From positions 1 to 64,000 of the forward strand of contig VBGP01000007.1 in NCBI GenBank assembly GCA_005880795.1: DNA of 64,000 nucleotides. The letters are read 5' to 3'. The notes beneath the pieces are model-generated. The model made no database searches and had not been told where the DNA came from. It worked only from the letters and a program-made list of their open reading frames with translations. This DNA is from Chloroflexota bacterium. GTDB lineage: Bacteria > Chloroflexota > Dormibacteria > Dormibacterales > Dormibacteraceae. The translations under genes were made by a program, and so were the position numbers. The number at the start of each line of letters is the position of its first letter. Positions within the stretch are counted from its first letter, which is position 1. Below are positions 8,966-17,745 of this stretch, one piece after another.

Positions 8966-9960
8966 TCGCTGAAGAGCCGCGAATCGACGGCGCGCAGGTG
9001 ACGGATCTCGCGCATGCGCTGGAGACTGAGCTCGCGCGATTGATCGTCGGTCAGAAAGAGCTCGTCCGCGACACCGTGGTCAGCCTGATCGCCGGCGGCC
9101 ACCTGCTGCTCGAAGGCGTTCCGGGACTGGGCAAGACTGTGCTGGTCCGCTCGCTCGGCCAGGCTCTGACGTTGAGCTTTGCCCGCATCCAGTTCACGCC
9201 GGACCTTATGCCCGCGGACATCGTCGGGACCAACGTGATCCGCGAGGAGAAGGGCCGGCGCGAGTTCCACTACCAGGCCGGTCCGCTGTTCGCGAACCTG
9301 GTGCTCGCGGACGAGATCAACCGGGCCACTCCAAAGACGCAGAGCGCCCTCCTCGAGGCGATGCAGGAGAGGACGGTGACGGTGGGGACCGAAACCCGCA
9401 CCCTGCCAAGACCGTTTTTCGTGCTCGCAACGCAGAACCCGATCGAGCTGGAGGGCACCTACCCGCTGCCCGAGGCGCAGCTCGACCGCTTCTTCTTCAA
9501 GGCGCTCGTGCCATTCCCGAGCGAAGAAGAGCTGCTCGAGATCGCGCGTCGCACGACAGGCAACGCACTCCCGCAGCTCAAGCCGGTGGCGGATGCCGAA
9601 ACGATCCTGTCGGCGCAGCAGGTGGCGCGAGAGGTGCCGATCGCCGAGCACGTGCTCGCCTACGCAGGCAAGCTGATCGCCGCTACCCACCCCGACCGCA
9701 CCGAGGTCGACAACGTAAAGCGATACGTCCGGTTCGGCGCCAGCCCTCGCGGACTCCAGACGCTCGTCCTCGCGGGTAAGGTGCGGGCGCTGCTGGACGG
9801 CCGCTTCAACGTCGCCTTCGACGACCTGGTCGCGGTCGCTCACCCAGCGCTGCGGCACCGCATCTTCCTGCAGTTCGAGGCTGAGGCTGACGACGTGACG
9901 GCGGACCAGCTCATCGACGAGATCGTCGAGAAGACCGACAAAGCAAAAGCTGCAGGCTAG
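8962..9960 (+). CDS. MoxR-family AAA+ ATPase
   Basis: The 332-residue protein has Walker A GVPGLGKT (52-59), Walker B LVLADEIN (113-120), sensor 1 ATQNPIE and the LPEAQLDRFF arginine-finger region: the full MoxR signature. MoxR ATPases are chaperone-like and mature or activate partner proteins carrying vWA domains; here three such partners follow directly. The GTG start overlaps the preceding stop (GTGA). Two bases separate its stop from the start of the DUF58 gene, so strong translational coupling is expected. Confidence 0.95.
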   Translation: MIAEEPRIDGAQVTDLAHALETELARLIVGQKELVRDTVVSLIAGGHLLLEGVPGLGKTVLVRSLGQALTLSFARIQFTPDLMPADIVGTNVIREEKGRREFHYQAGPLFANLVLADEINRATPKTQSALLEAMQERTVTVGTETRTLPRPFFVLATQNPIELEGTYPLPEAQLDRFFFKALVPFPSEEELLEIARRTTGNALPQLKPVADAETILSAQQVAREVPIAEHVLAYAGKLIAATHPDRTEVDNVKRYVRFGASPRGLQTLVLAGKVRALLDGRFNVAFDDLVAVAHPALRHRIFLQFEAEADDVTADQLIDEIVEKTDKAKAAG

Positions 9961-9962
9961 GC

Positions 9963-10841
9963 ATGGCTGCCAGCAGCCTGCTCGAGCCTTCCCTTCTGCG
10001 CCGACTCGAGGGCCTCGCCGTGTTGGTGCGACGTGCGGTCAAGGGCCAGATGGGAGGCGAGCGGAGGTCGATGAGTCGTGGGCGCTCGCCCGAGTTTGCA
10101 GACTTTCGCAACTACACGCCTGGCGACGACTACCGCCTGATCGACTGGAACGCGTACGCCCGGCTCGACCGATTCATGCTGCGGCTGTTCGTCGCCGAGG
10201 AAGAGCTTCCGCTCAGCCTCTTCGTCGACCTGAGCGGGTCGATGGACTGGGGACGTCCCAACAAGGCGGCCACGGCGCAGCGGCTCGCGGGCGCGATCGC
10301 CTATGTCGCGCTGGCATCGCTCGACCGCGTGCGATTGACTGTCTTCGCGGATGGGCCCACTTCAGGCGGCGCGCCCACGCGGGGACGGCATTCGGCGCAG
10401 GGGCTGTTCGCGCGGATCCAGTCCTTTCCAATCGGTGGACCAACGGATTACTCGCGGCTGGTGCTGCCAATCAGCCGGCAGCGCCCAGGCATGACTGTTC
10501 TAATCACCGACGGACTCGGCGAGTCGCCGATCGAACCCGCCATCACCGCGCTTCAGCTTGCGCGCCAGGAAGGCGCTGTGCTGCAGCTGCTCGCGCCGCA
10601 GGAGATCGCGCCGGATTGGACGGGTGATGCTCGGTTGAGGGATGCCGAGACAGGCGTCGAGCGCGAGTTCACCGCGACACCAGCGACCCAGGCCGCGTAC
10701 CGGACCGCACTCGCGCGCCGGACCGACGACATCGACAAGGTGAGCCGGCGACGTGGGTTGCGTTTTGTTCGACTGACCACGGACCAGCCTATCGATGACA
10801 TGGTGCAGCGCACCCTGCGCCGGGTCGGCCTGCTCGGATGA
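9963..10841 (+). CDS. DUF58 domain protein with vWA-like fold
   Basis: The 292-residue protein carries the DUF58 motif YTPGDDYRLIDWNAYAR (about 50-66) followed by a metal-ion-dependent adhesion site like DLSGSM (about 89-94). DUF58 proteins are the standard cytoplasmic partner of MoxR ATPases. There is no signal peptide or clear membrane segment. It lies between moxR and the Bat-like membrane proteins and overlaps the next gene by 4 bp. Confidence 0.92.
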   Translation: MAASSLLEPSLLRRLEGLAVLVRRAVKGQMGGERRSMSRGRSPEFADFRNYTPGDDYRLIDWNAYARLDRFMLRLFVAEEELPLSLFVDLSGSMDWGRPNKAATAQRLAGAIAYVALASLDRVRLTVFADGPTSGGAPTRGRHSAQGLFARIQSFPIGGPTDYSRLVLPISRQRPGMTVLITDGLGESPIEPAITALQLARQEGAVLQLLAPQEIAPDWTGDARLRDAETGVEREFTATPATQAAYRTALARRTDDIDKVSRRRGLRFVRLTTDQPIDDMVQRTLRRVGLLG

Positions 10842-12664
10842 CCTTCCTCGCGCCGGCCGCGGCGGCGCTGGCGATCACGATCCCGGCGATCATCGCGCTG
10901 TACTTTCTGCGAATTCGCCGGCCTACGCGAACCGTCTCCGCTCTGCATCTATGGCCCGACGAGATCCGCGACCGCCAGGCCAACGTGCCGTGGCAGCGGC
11001 TTCGCTTCAGCTGGTTGTTGCTGCTGCAGCTGCTGGTGGCCGCATTCCTCGTGGCGGCTGCGATCCAGCCGGCGCTGCCGGCCCGCGCAAGCCTGGCGTC
11101 CCACACCATCGTGCTGCTCGACGCATCAGCTTCGATGCAGGCGAAGGATGTGCAGCCGTCGCGAATCGATGAGGCCAAGCGTCAGGTCGGCACCCTGATC
11201 GACCAGCTTGGCCCCCAGGACCGCATGACAGTGATCGCGCTCGAATCCACGCCGCGCATCGTTGCATCCGTCGCCGGCGATCACGACGCGATGCATCGCG
11301 CCCTGAACGGAGTGGCGGCGACCAATGGGCAGGCCAACCTCTCCGCGGCATTGCTGCTTGCCGCCGGCATGGTTCGCGCCGGCGAAGACGCGCGAGCCTA
11401 CCTGTTCAGCGACGGGATCGTCCAACCGCTGCAGGCGTCGCTGACCAGCGGACTTCCATTCCCCATCGAATACGACCGAATCGGTGTCTCGGGCGAGAAC
11501 GTCGGACTCACGTCGCTCGTGGTGAGGACGAGCGCCCAGTCGCGGGCGGCGTACCTGCGGGTCCACAACTTCGGTCAGCAAGCGCGCTCCATCACCGTGG
11601 AATGGCGCTCGGATGCAGGACTGATCGACGTCCGGCCCGTGACCCTTGCGGGGGGCCAAGCCCAGGACCTTGTGCTCCCCGTGCCGGACAACGCCACCAT
11701 CGTGACGGCACGCCTCGGCGCGAAGGACAACTTCGCGCTCGATGACAGCGTGACGGCGATCGCGAGGACGCCGCGCGCGTTCCACGTCTTGCTCGTCACC
11801 ACCGGCAATGTCTTCCTCGAGCAAGCACTGCGGCTGCGTACTGACTTCCAGGTCGACGTCGTGGCACCCACCGCGTATCGCGGCCCTGCCGCATACGCCA
11901 TGACGGTGTTCGACCGCTTCTTGCCTCCGGCGCTCCCGGACGCACCGTACATCGTGGTCGACCCACCGGCCGGCAGCCCGCTCGCGGGCGGTCCGGCAGT
12001 TGGCATCGGCCGCGTGCGCGCCTCGGACGCAGGCGACCCGCTGCTCACCAACGTCTCACTCCAGGACGTGCACGTTGCGCGCAGCGAGGACCTGACCACG
12101 TCGACCTTCGGACGCGCCCTCATCACGAGCGTGCAAACGCCACTCGTGCTGGTGCGTGACGAGCCGTTCCGCCAGGCATTGTTCGGATTCGACCTCCACG
12201 AATCGGACTTTCCTCTTCGCCTCGGCTTTCCGGTCCTGATCCAGAACCTGAGCGAATGGATGCTGCCGCCGTCAGTGCCGAGCAGCAGCTTCCATCCCGA
12301 CGAGCGGGTGACGATCGTGCCCGAGACGGGGGCCACATCGGTGGCGGTGGTCCGGCCGGACGGCAGCCGCCGGCCCATCACCGCGGGCTCCATCGCAACC
12401 TTTGCAGACACCGACCTGGTCGGCATCTATACGGTCGAGCAGACGGTCGCCGGAAAAGTCGATCGCTCATGGTTTGCCGTCAACCTCTTCTCGGATCCGA
12501 CCTCGCAGCTCGCGCCGGTCGACCACCTGACCCTGCCGCCGGCCAAGACCGTGGCCGCGGCCGAGACTTCACACCAGGGCTTCCTGGCAATCTGGCCACT
12601 GATCGCTGTGCTCGGGCTCGGACTCGTGCTGGCGGAGTGGCTGGCCTTCCACCGTGGGCTTTGA
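10838..12664 (+). CDS. BatA-like membrane vWA protein
   Basis: The 608-residue protein starts with the aerotolerance-regulator N-terminal helix pair (about 5-22 and 55-75, with the YFLRIRRPTRTVSALHLW loop). A vWA domain with an intact MIDAS core DASAS (about 92-96) follows on the outer face, then a beta-rich region and a C-terminal membrane helix (about 585-603). The type is BatA/BatB-like, known in Bacteroides aerotolerance and other MoxR loci, where MoxR and DUF58 act on such membrane receptors. The substrate is unknown. It overlaps the next gene by 11 bp. Confidence 0.85.
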   Translation: MTFLAPAAAALAITIPAIIALYFLRIRRPTRTVSALHLWPDEIRDRQANVPWQRLRFSWLLLLQLLVAAFLVAAAIQPALPARASLASHTIVLLDASASMQAKDVQPSRIDEAKRQVGTLIDQLGPQDRMTVIALESTPRIVASVAGDHDAMHRALNGVAATNGQANLSAALLLAAGMVRAGEDARAYLFSDGIVQPLQASLTSGLPFPIEYDRIGVSGENVGLTSLVVRTSAQSRAAYLRVHNFGQQARSITVEWRSDAGLIDVRPVTLAGGQAQDLVLPVPDNATIVTARLGAKDNFALDDSVTAIARTPRAFHVLLVTTGNVFLEQALRLRTDFQVDVVAPTAYRGPAAYAMTVFDRFLPPALPDAPYIVVDPPAGSPLAGGPAVGIGRVRASDAGDPLLTNVSLQDVHVARSEDLTTSTFGRALITSVQTPLVLVRDEPFRQALFGFDLHESDFPLRLGFPVLIQNLSEWMLPPSVPSSSFHPDERVTIVPETGATSVAVVRPDGSRRPITAGSIATFADTDLVGIYTVEQTVAGKVDRSWFAVNLFSDPTSQLAPVDHLTLPPAKTVAAAETSHQGFLAIWPLIAVLGLGLVLAEWLAFHRGL

Positions 12665-15359
12665 ACTGACGCGCCCGCTCCTCCTTGGAGCGGGGGTCAT
12701 CGCCCTCCTGGTGGTGTTCTTCACATGGTGGCGCCTAGCGCCGCCGCTGCCGCCGGCCAGGGCTCGGATCTCGCTGGGCCTTCGAGTGTTGATCGTCCTG
12801 CTGCTCACGGGGGCGCTTGCGGGCTTTGAGTTTCAGACCTCGCCACCGGAGCAGTCGTTGATGGTCCTCGCGGACCTTTCGGCGAGCACGCAGAGCGCCG
12901 TCGACAAGGAGGGCGCCACCGTGCAGCGCATCCTCGCCGAGCGCCAGCGTACCGACCGGGCCGGAGTCATCAGCTTCGGGCGCGACCCGCAGGTCGAGGT
13001 CAGCGTGAGCACCAACCCGCAGTTCGCCGAGTTCCAGAGCCGTCCGAATCCGAACTACACCGACCTCGCGGCGGCGATGCAGCTCGCCGGGTCGATTCTC
13101 CCCGCCGACACGCGTCGTCACATCGTGATCGTCAGCGACGGGCGCGCGAATCTCGGGGACGCCATCGCGGAGGCGCGCTTGCTGCACGCCGAAGGCGTGC
13201 GTGTGGATGCCGTAGCGCTATCTGTGCCGGTGGGCGCTGAAGCGTACGTCGACCGCCTCGCCATGCCGAGCACGATGAACCAGGGCCAGCAAGCCAACGC
13301 GCAGGCTGTGATCGTCAGCAACACGGCCACCAGCGCGACGGTGCGCTGGTACCTGGACAGAACTCTCCTGACGACCAGCCAGGTCGACCTGGCGAATGGC
13401 GAGACAACGCTGACGCAGGTCGTCAAGCCGGCGGGTGCGGGGTTTCACACGGTCCAGGTCACGATCGACCCCGTGCTTGACACCTACGCTGAGAACAATC
13501 TCGGCGAGGCGCTTGTCCAGGTCGTCGGGCCACCGCGCGTGCTGCTGGTCGAGCAGGACGCCGGCGATGCGCCTGCTCTAGAAGCCGCGCTGGCTTCGAC
13601 CGGCATCCTTTCGACCACGATCACGCCGGGACAGCTGCCCCGCTCAGCCGCCGACCTCGCCGCGTACCAGTCTGTCGTGCTGGTGAACATCCCGGCGGCA
13701 AGCCTGGGCGCTGGTGGCATGGCGCTGCTGCAGACCGCCACCCGCGACCTCGGCACGGGCCTCGTCGTGATCGGCGGCTCGGACGGTTACGGGCCGGGAG
13801 GCTACGCTGGGACCGCGCTCGAGGCCACGCTTCCGGTCCAGATCGAGCTGCCGCAGAACATGCAGAAGCCGCCGGTCGCCGTGATGCTGGTGCTCGAAAC
13901 CACCGAATCGACTGAGGGTGACCAGGTCCTGCGCGGCGCGGCCGACGCGGTGATCGACCAGCTGACGCCACGCGACTTCGTCGGCGTGACCAACGGCACC
14001 GGCGGCAACCTGGTGGTGCCCCTGACCCAGCTGACCGACAAGGCGAAGATGAAAGCGACCATCGCCTCGATGTCCCTGGGGGATCCGATGAGCTACGCCC
14101 CGGACTTGAACGTAGCGTTGCAGCAGCTCATCAAGAGCAAGGCAGGCCTGAAGCACATCATCCTGCTCGGAGACGGCGACGCGATCGATAACTACGGGCC
14201 GATCGTCACAGCGATCCACGACAAGGGCATCACTGTCTCGACCGTGTCCGCCGGCTCGTTCGGCACCAATCCGGGCCTCATGCAGCAGATCGCCGCATGG
14301 GGGCACGGACGCTCGTATCAGAGCACCAGCGCGCGCGACGTGCCCCAGATCTTTCTCAAGGAGACCAACGAGGCGCTGAAGCCGTGGATCGTCGAGGGCA
14401 CCATCGCGCCGCACCTGGCGTCGCTGCTCGAAGCCCTGCCGGGCGTTCCGGTAAACGCGATGCCCGCGCTCACCGGATACGTGGCCACGACGCCGCGCGC
14501 AGCGGCCGACGTGATCCTGCAGAGTCCGCAGGACGACCCGCTGCTGGCGACGTGGGAGTACGGGCTCGGGCGGGTGATGGCGTGGACCAGCGATGCGCAG
14601 GGCCGCTGGACGGCCGACTTTCTGCGCTGGCCGAGCGCAAACCGGTTCTTCGGCGATGTCGTTCGCTACACGCTGCCGCAGGCAGGCGATCCTGCGTTGC
14701 AATTGGAGTCGCACGTGCAGGGTGACCACACGCACCTGCTTGTGACCGCGCCCAATTTCTCCGGTGCGGGTGTAACGGTGAGCGCGGTCGCGCCCGACCT
14801 TTCGTCGAGCCAGCTGACGCTGGGGTCGACCGGTCCCGGAAGGTTTGAGGGTGACCTGCCGACCGACCAGGTCGGCAGCTATCTGGTTCACGTGACGCAG
14901 TCCGTGGGCGGCGCGGTCAAGCACACGAACACGTTCGGCCTTGTCGTCCCCTACTCGCCCGAGTACCGAGATCTCGGCACCGACCTGAACAGCCTCCGCG
15001 CCGTTGCGCGCGCCGGCGGGGGCACGCTGCTCACCGACCTGACGCAGGCCTACCGGCTTCCGGTTCCCGCGGCGCAGGGCGTGCAGCAGCTGGACGAGCT
15101 GTTGCTGGTGCTCGCGATCATCCTCTTCCCCGTCGACGTGGCTTTGCGCCGCCTGGTCCTTCGCGTCGAGGACGTGCCGGCGTGGAAGCAGGCGTTCACA
15201 CGCAAGCCGGCCCGCGCCATCGCGGCCGAGGCGACGGTGACGCGGCTCAGAGAGCGCGTCGCGGGCGTCCGTTCAGCCCGCGCGGCGAAGTCGGCGCCCA
15301 CGAAGGAGAAACCTCCGGACAAGACCATCGAAGAGCTGCGAGCGCGCCGGGGTCGCTAG
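12654..15359 (+). CDS. Large membrane protein with two vWA domains flanking a GATase-like domain
   Basis: The 901-residue protein opens with two membrane helices (about 8-25, 42-58). It has a first vWA domain (about 68-190) with MIDAS DLSAS (74-78), a beta sandwich, a GATase-1-like domain (about 295-395, ending GGSDGYGPGGY) and a second vWA-like domain (about 408-570) where the expected DxSxS is ETTES (415-419). A final membrane segment lies at about 815-832 and a basic tail of about 65 residues follows. It closes the operon; its stop overlaps that of the convergent phosphoesterase gene. A degenerate second MIDAS suggests binding without metal. Confidence 0.85.
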   Translation: MGFELTRPLLLGAGVIALLVVFFTWWRLAPPLPPARARISLGLRVLIVLLLTGALAGFEFQTSPPEQSLMVLADLSASTQSAVDKEGATVQRILAERQRTDRAGVISFGRDPQVEVSVSTNPQFAEFQSRPNPNYTDLAAAMQLAGSILPADTRRHIVIVSDGRANLGDAIAEARLLHAEGVRVDAVALSVPVGAEAYVDRLAMPSTMNQGQQANAQAVIVSNTATSATVRWYLDRTLLTTSQVDLANGETTLTQVVKPAGAGFHTVQVTIDPVLDTYAENNLGEALVQVVGPPRVLLVEQDAGDAPALEAALASTGILSTTITPGQLPRSAADLAAYQSVVLVNIPAASLGAGGMALLQTATRDLGTGLVVIGGSDGYGPGGYAGTALEATLPVQIELPQNMQKPPVAVMLVLETTESTEGDQVLRGAADAVIDQLTPRDFVGVTNGTGGNLVVPLTQLTDKAKMKATIASMSLGDPMSYAPDLNVALQQLIKSKAGLKHIILLGDGDAIDNYGPIVTAIHDKGITVSTVSAGSFGTNPGLMQQIAAWGHGRSYQSTSARDVPQIFLKETNEALKPWIVEGTIAPHLASLLEALPGVPVNAMPALTGYVATTPRAAADVILQSPQDDPLLATWEYGLGRVMAWTSDAQGRWTADFLRWPSANRFFGDVVRYTLPQAGDPALQLESHVQGDHTHLLVTAPNFSGAGVTVSAVAPDLSSSQLTLGSTGPGRFEGDLPTDQVGSYLVHVTQSVGGAVKHTNTFGLVVPYSPEYRDLGTDLNSLRAVARAGGGTLLTDLTQAYRLPVPAAQGVQQLDELLLVLAIILFPVDVALRRLVLRVEDVPAWKQAFTRKPARAIAAEATVTRLRERVAGVRSARAAKSAPTKEKPPDKTIEELRARRGR

Positions 15360-16105
15360 GCGGACGCCTGCTCCGCCTCCATCTTGCGCATGAAGTCCAT
15401 GGCCTGATCGATCGACGGGACTGAGAGCACATTGTCGGTCGCAAACTTTTCGGCGTTGTCCCAGTCCTTGGCCCGGATCCGCGAAGCCGCGGCCCCGCGG
15501 TCGTAATCGGTCTTTCGCATCTTCACGCCGGGACCGAGCCAGGCCCAGTAGGCGCCCGGCTCTCCGTAGGGCATGCCCACGCTGCCCGCGTTGATGACGC
15601 GGACGCGATCGACCATGCGGTCGAACTGCATGTGCGTGTGCCCGCACACGATGACGTCCGCATCCACCTCCGCGATCAGCGCGCGCACGCGCGCGACCGG
15701 GGTCTCGACCGTCATCACATCGACGTCGTTGCGCGGAGTGGCGTGACAGAACAGAGCTCGGCCAACGCCATCGATCTCATCGATGCTGACTGTGCGCTCA
15801 AATGAGGCAAGGAAGTCGCGCTGTTCGCGTGTGATCTGTCGCGCACACCAATCGGCGAACGGGCCTGGCATCTCGGATGGCGCCTTGCCGTCGAACTCTT
15901 CGACCAGGCCGCGGTCGGCGTTGCCGCGGACGAAGCGGGCGCGGTCGAGGGTCATCAGCAAGTCGATGGTTTCGGCGGGCATAGGTCCCGACGCGACGTC
16001 GCCGCAGACCACGATCAGGTCAGGTCCTTCACGCGTCACTTCGGCGAGCACCGCCTCCAAGGCGGGAAGGTTGCCGTGGATGTCGGAGATCGCCGCAACC
16101 CGCAC
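15356..16105 (-). CDS. Calcineurin-like metallophosphoesterase
   Basis: The 249-residue protein has the metallophosphoesterase motif series: DIHGN (8-12), GDVASG, GNAD, a histidine in FCHATP and GHTHMQF. These bind two metal ions and hydrolyse phosphomono- or diesters in the cytoplasm; it resembles the YfcE/MJ0936 type, often active on cyclic nucleotides or model phosphodiesters. The substrate cannot be told. It is followed downstream by the operon of the MoxR system tail-to-tail, and its start lies four bases after the stop of the 69-residue gene, with which it probably forms one transcript. Confidence 0.9.
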   Translation of the reverse strand: MRVAAISDIHGNLPALEAVLAEVTREGPDLIVVCGDVASGPMPAETIDLLMTLDRARFVRGNADRGLVEEFDGKAPSEMPGPFADWCARQITREQRDFLASFERTVSIDEIDGVGRALFCHATPRNDVDVMTVETPVARVRALIAEVDADVIVCGHTHMQFDRMVDRVRVINAGSVGMPYGEPGAYWAWLGPGVKMRKTDYDRGAAASRIRAKDWDNAEKFATDNVLSVPSIDQAMDFMRKMEAEQASA

Positions 16106-16109
16106 GGAG

Positions 16110-16319
16110 CTAGGCCGGTTTGTCCTTCATCCGACGCGCCTGAGACTCGGCCGCGTCGTGGTCCGGATACGGGCCGTCGAGCCTGACGCCGTGAGCGAGG
16201 CCGTTGTCATCGAGCTCCGCACTGACCACGTACCAACGCTTGCCCAGGTGAAGGACGCCGTGGTGCAGCTGGGCGGTCCAGCTCTTCGGCGTGATGCCCA
16301 CCCGATCGCGTTCGGACAC
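16110..16319 (-). CDS. Conserved small protein of unknown function
   Basis: The 69-residue protein (PKSWTAQLHHGVLHLGKRWY) is compact, mixed alpha/beta, with a DHDAAESQARRMK helix near the end. I recognise no family. A TAGACT hexamer ends seven bases before the GTG with no Shine-Dalgarno between, a typical leaderless start. It lies between a small membrane protein and the metallophosphoesterase and is probably co-transcribed with the latter. Confidence 0.6.
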   Translation of the reverse strand: MSERDRVGITPKSWTAQLHHGVLHLGKRWYVVSAELDDNGLAHGVRLDGPYPDHDAAESQARRMKDKPA

Positions 16320-16324
16320 TCAGG

Positions 16325-16510
16325 TCAGTCTACGTGGGTACGTCTGTTCACGAAAGCGCCGACCCAGGCGAGCCCGCCGAATACGATCGCGAGCACCAAG
16401 CCAAGCATCAGGAGCGGCCCGCTGAACCCGAACCTCATCGAGCTCACGAGCACGACGCCCCCGCCGATCAGAACCCCGAGGGCGAGGCCCAACTGCCATG
16501 GTCTCGGCAT
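16325..16510 (-). CDS. Small two-TM membrane protein
   Basis: The 61-residue product has two hydrophobic helices (about 7-24 and 31-52), separated by MRFGFSGP, and a short basic C-terminal tail. Nothing in it points to an activity. An alternative overlapping frame on the same strand (16320-16526) is arginine-rich and looks like a shadow, so the hydrophobic frame is preferred. It overlaps the -10 box region of the next gene downstream. Confidence 0.6.
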   Translation of the reverse strand: MPRPWQLGLALGVLIGGGVVLVSSMRFGFSGPLLMLGLVLAIVFGGLAWVGAFVNRRTHVD

Positions 16511-16567
16511 ACCTCTTAGAACGCACAGCTCGCTATCGACACGTCTGGCGCCCGGGAGGCGTAATCG

Positions 16568-17383
16568 GTGCGCGAGTTAGCCTTTTGCACGGTGAACACG
16601 GCCCCGATCGGAATCTTCGACTCCGGCGTAGGGGGCCTGTCGGTGCTGCGGGAGATTCGCGCCGCGCTCCCCGCCGAGTCGATCGACTACGTGGCTGATT
16701 CCGCGAATGCGCCCTGGGGCGACAAGCCTCCCGGGTTCGTCCGCGATCGTGGCCTCGCCATCTCCCGGTTCCTCGTCGCCCAGGGCGTGAAGGCGATCGT
16801 CATAGGTTCGAACACCGGCACGGCAGGGTCGGCGGACGCCCTGCGCAGCGCGCTATCGATCCCGGTGGTCGGCATCGAGCCGGGAATCAAGCCCGCGGCC
16901 AGCGCAACCAAGACCGGCGTTGTCGGCGCGATCGTTCCGGCAGCCGTGAGCGAGTCGGACCGCCTGGCTTCACTGCTCGACCGGTTTGGCAGCGACGTGA
17001 AGGTGATCATCCAACCGGTGCCGGGGCTGGTCGAGCACATCGAAGAAGCGGACCTGGACGGACCCGAGCTGCGGCGGATGGTCGAGGGCTACATCCGTCC
17101 CATGCTCGACGCGGGGGCGGACACCATCGTCCTTGGGTCGACCCACTACGTGTTTCTCATACCGGTCATCACCGAGATCGCCGGCGCGCATGTTTCACTT
17201 ATCGAGACCGGCGCCGCGGTCGCGCGCCAGCTGGCACGCGTCCTCGACGAGCGGGGTCTCAGGGCGCCAGACGGCGGCGGAAGGGAGCGCTTCTGGACCA
17301 GCGGTGACCCCAAGCAATCTGCGCGCGTCATATCCTCACTGCTCGGCCGGCCAGTGACCGTGGAGAAGCTTCCTGCGCGGTAA
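16568..17383 (+). CDS. Glutamate racemase homologue lacking both catalytic cysteines
   Basis: The 271-residue protein has the MurI frame: IGIFDSGVGGLSVLREIR near the start, YVADSANAPWGDKP, and two-domain Asp/Glu racemase architecture. The acid-base cysteines are both changed: the usual ACNT is GSNT (Ser81) and the usual GCTHYP is GSTHYV (Ser191). Other motifs are also altered, such as PYG to PWG. Known glutamate racemases need the two thiols to make D-glutamate for peptidoglycan, so this copy is probably inactive as a racemase or has another role. GGGAGG eight bases upstream supports the GTG at 16568. A true MurI is expected elsewhere in the genome. Confidence 0.8.
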   Translation: MRELAFCTVNTAPIGIFDSGVGGLSVLREIRAALPAESIDYVADSANAPWGDKPPGFVRDRGLAISRFLVAQGVKAIVIGSNTGTAGSADALRSALSIPVVGIEPGIKPAASATKTGVVGAIVPAAVSESDRLASLLDRFGSDVKVIIQPVPGLVEHIEEADLDGPELRRMVEGYIRPMLDAGADTIVLGSTHYVFLIPVITEIAGAHVSLIETGAAVARQLARVLDERGLRAPDGGGRERFWTSGDPKQSARVISSLLGRPVTVEKLPAR

Positions 17384-17397
17384 CGTTTTTGTTACCG
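17378..17397. promoter_or_regulatory. Inverted repeat CGGTAAC-N6-GTTACCG
   Basis: Perfect 7-bp arms (17378-17384 and 17391-17397) surround a GTTTTT spacer and overlap the murI-like stop codon. A third GTTAC copy lies at 17408-17412, just before the broken SRPBCC gene. It could be a regulator operator for the SRPBCC gene or a weak hairpin ending the upstream transcript; it lacks a U-tract after the stem. Confidence 0.4.
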
Positions 17398-17425
17398 TAG
17401 CGGAATTGTTACGCAGGAGGGGAAC

Positions 17426-17661
17426 ACGAAGTATTTCGAAGCATCCTCGACGATCAAGGCCAGCCCCGAAAAGGTCTGGGGGGTTCTGACCGACGGCGAT
17501 CGGTTTCCACAGTGGGATTCCGGGATCGACAGGGTCGAGGGCAAGATTGCCCCCGGCTCGACCATCAAGCTCTTCGTCAAGGTCAACCCCGGACGCGCCT
17601 TTCCGCTGAAGGTCAAGGAGTTTGCGAACGGGCTCAAAGCGCGCGCTGAGGGGATGTCGTA
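17426..17661 (+). pseudogene. SRPBCC-domain protein, truncated, no standard start codon
   Basis: The frame KYFEASSTIKASPEKVW, then PQWDSGIDRVEGKIAPGS and NPGRAFPLKVKEF clearly matches the N-terminal half of SRPBCC (START/Bet v1-like) lipid-binding proteins. A perfect AGGAGG (17415-17420) lies five bases before an ACG where the ATG should be, and there is no ATG, GTG or TTG in frame after the stop at 17381-17383. The frame ends at a TAG after about 78 codons, roughly half the usual 140-150, and no other frame carries the rest. I read it as a decayed gene with an ATG-to-ACG change and 3' loss. Confidence 0.7.
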
Positions 17662-17745
17662 GCCGGACCGCTCCCAGCAACAACTTGCAAAAACCTTACC
17701 TGCGGCACAGGAAATTCTTAGCCGCCGCGCGCAGCGTCTTTTGTC

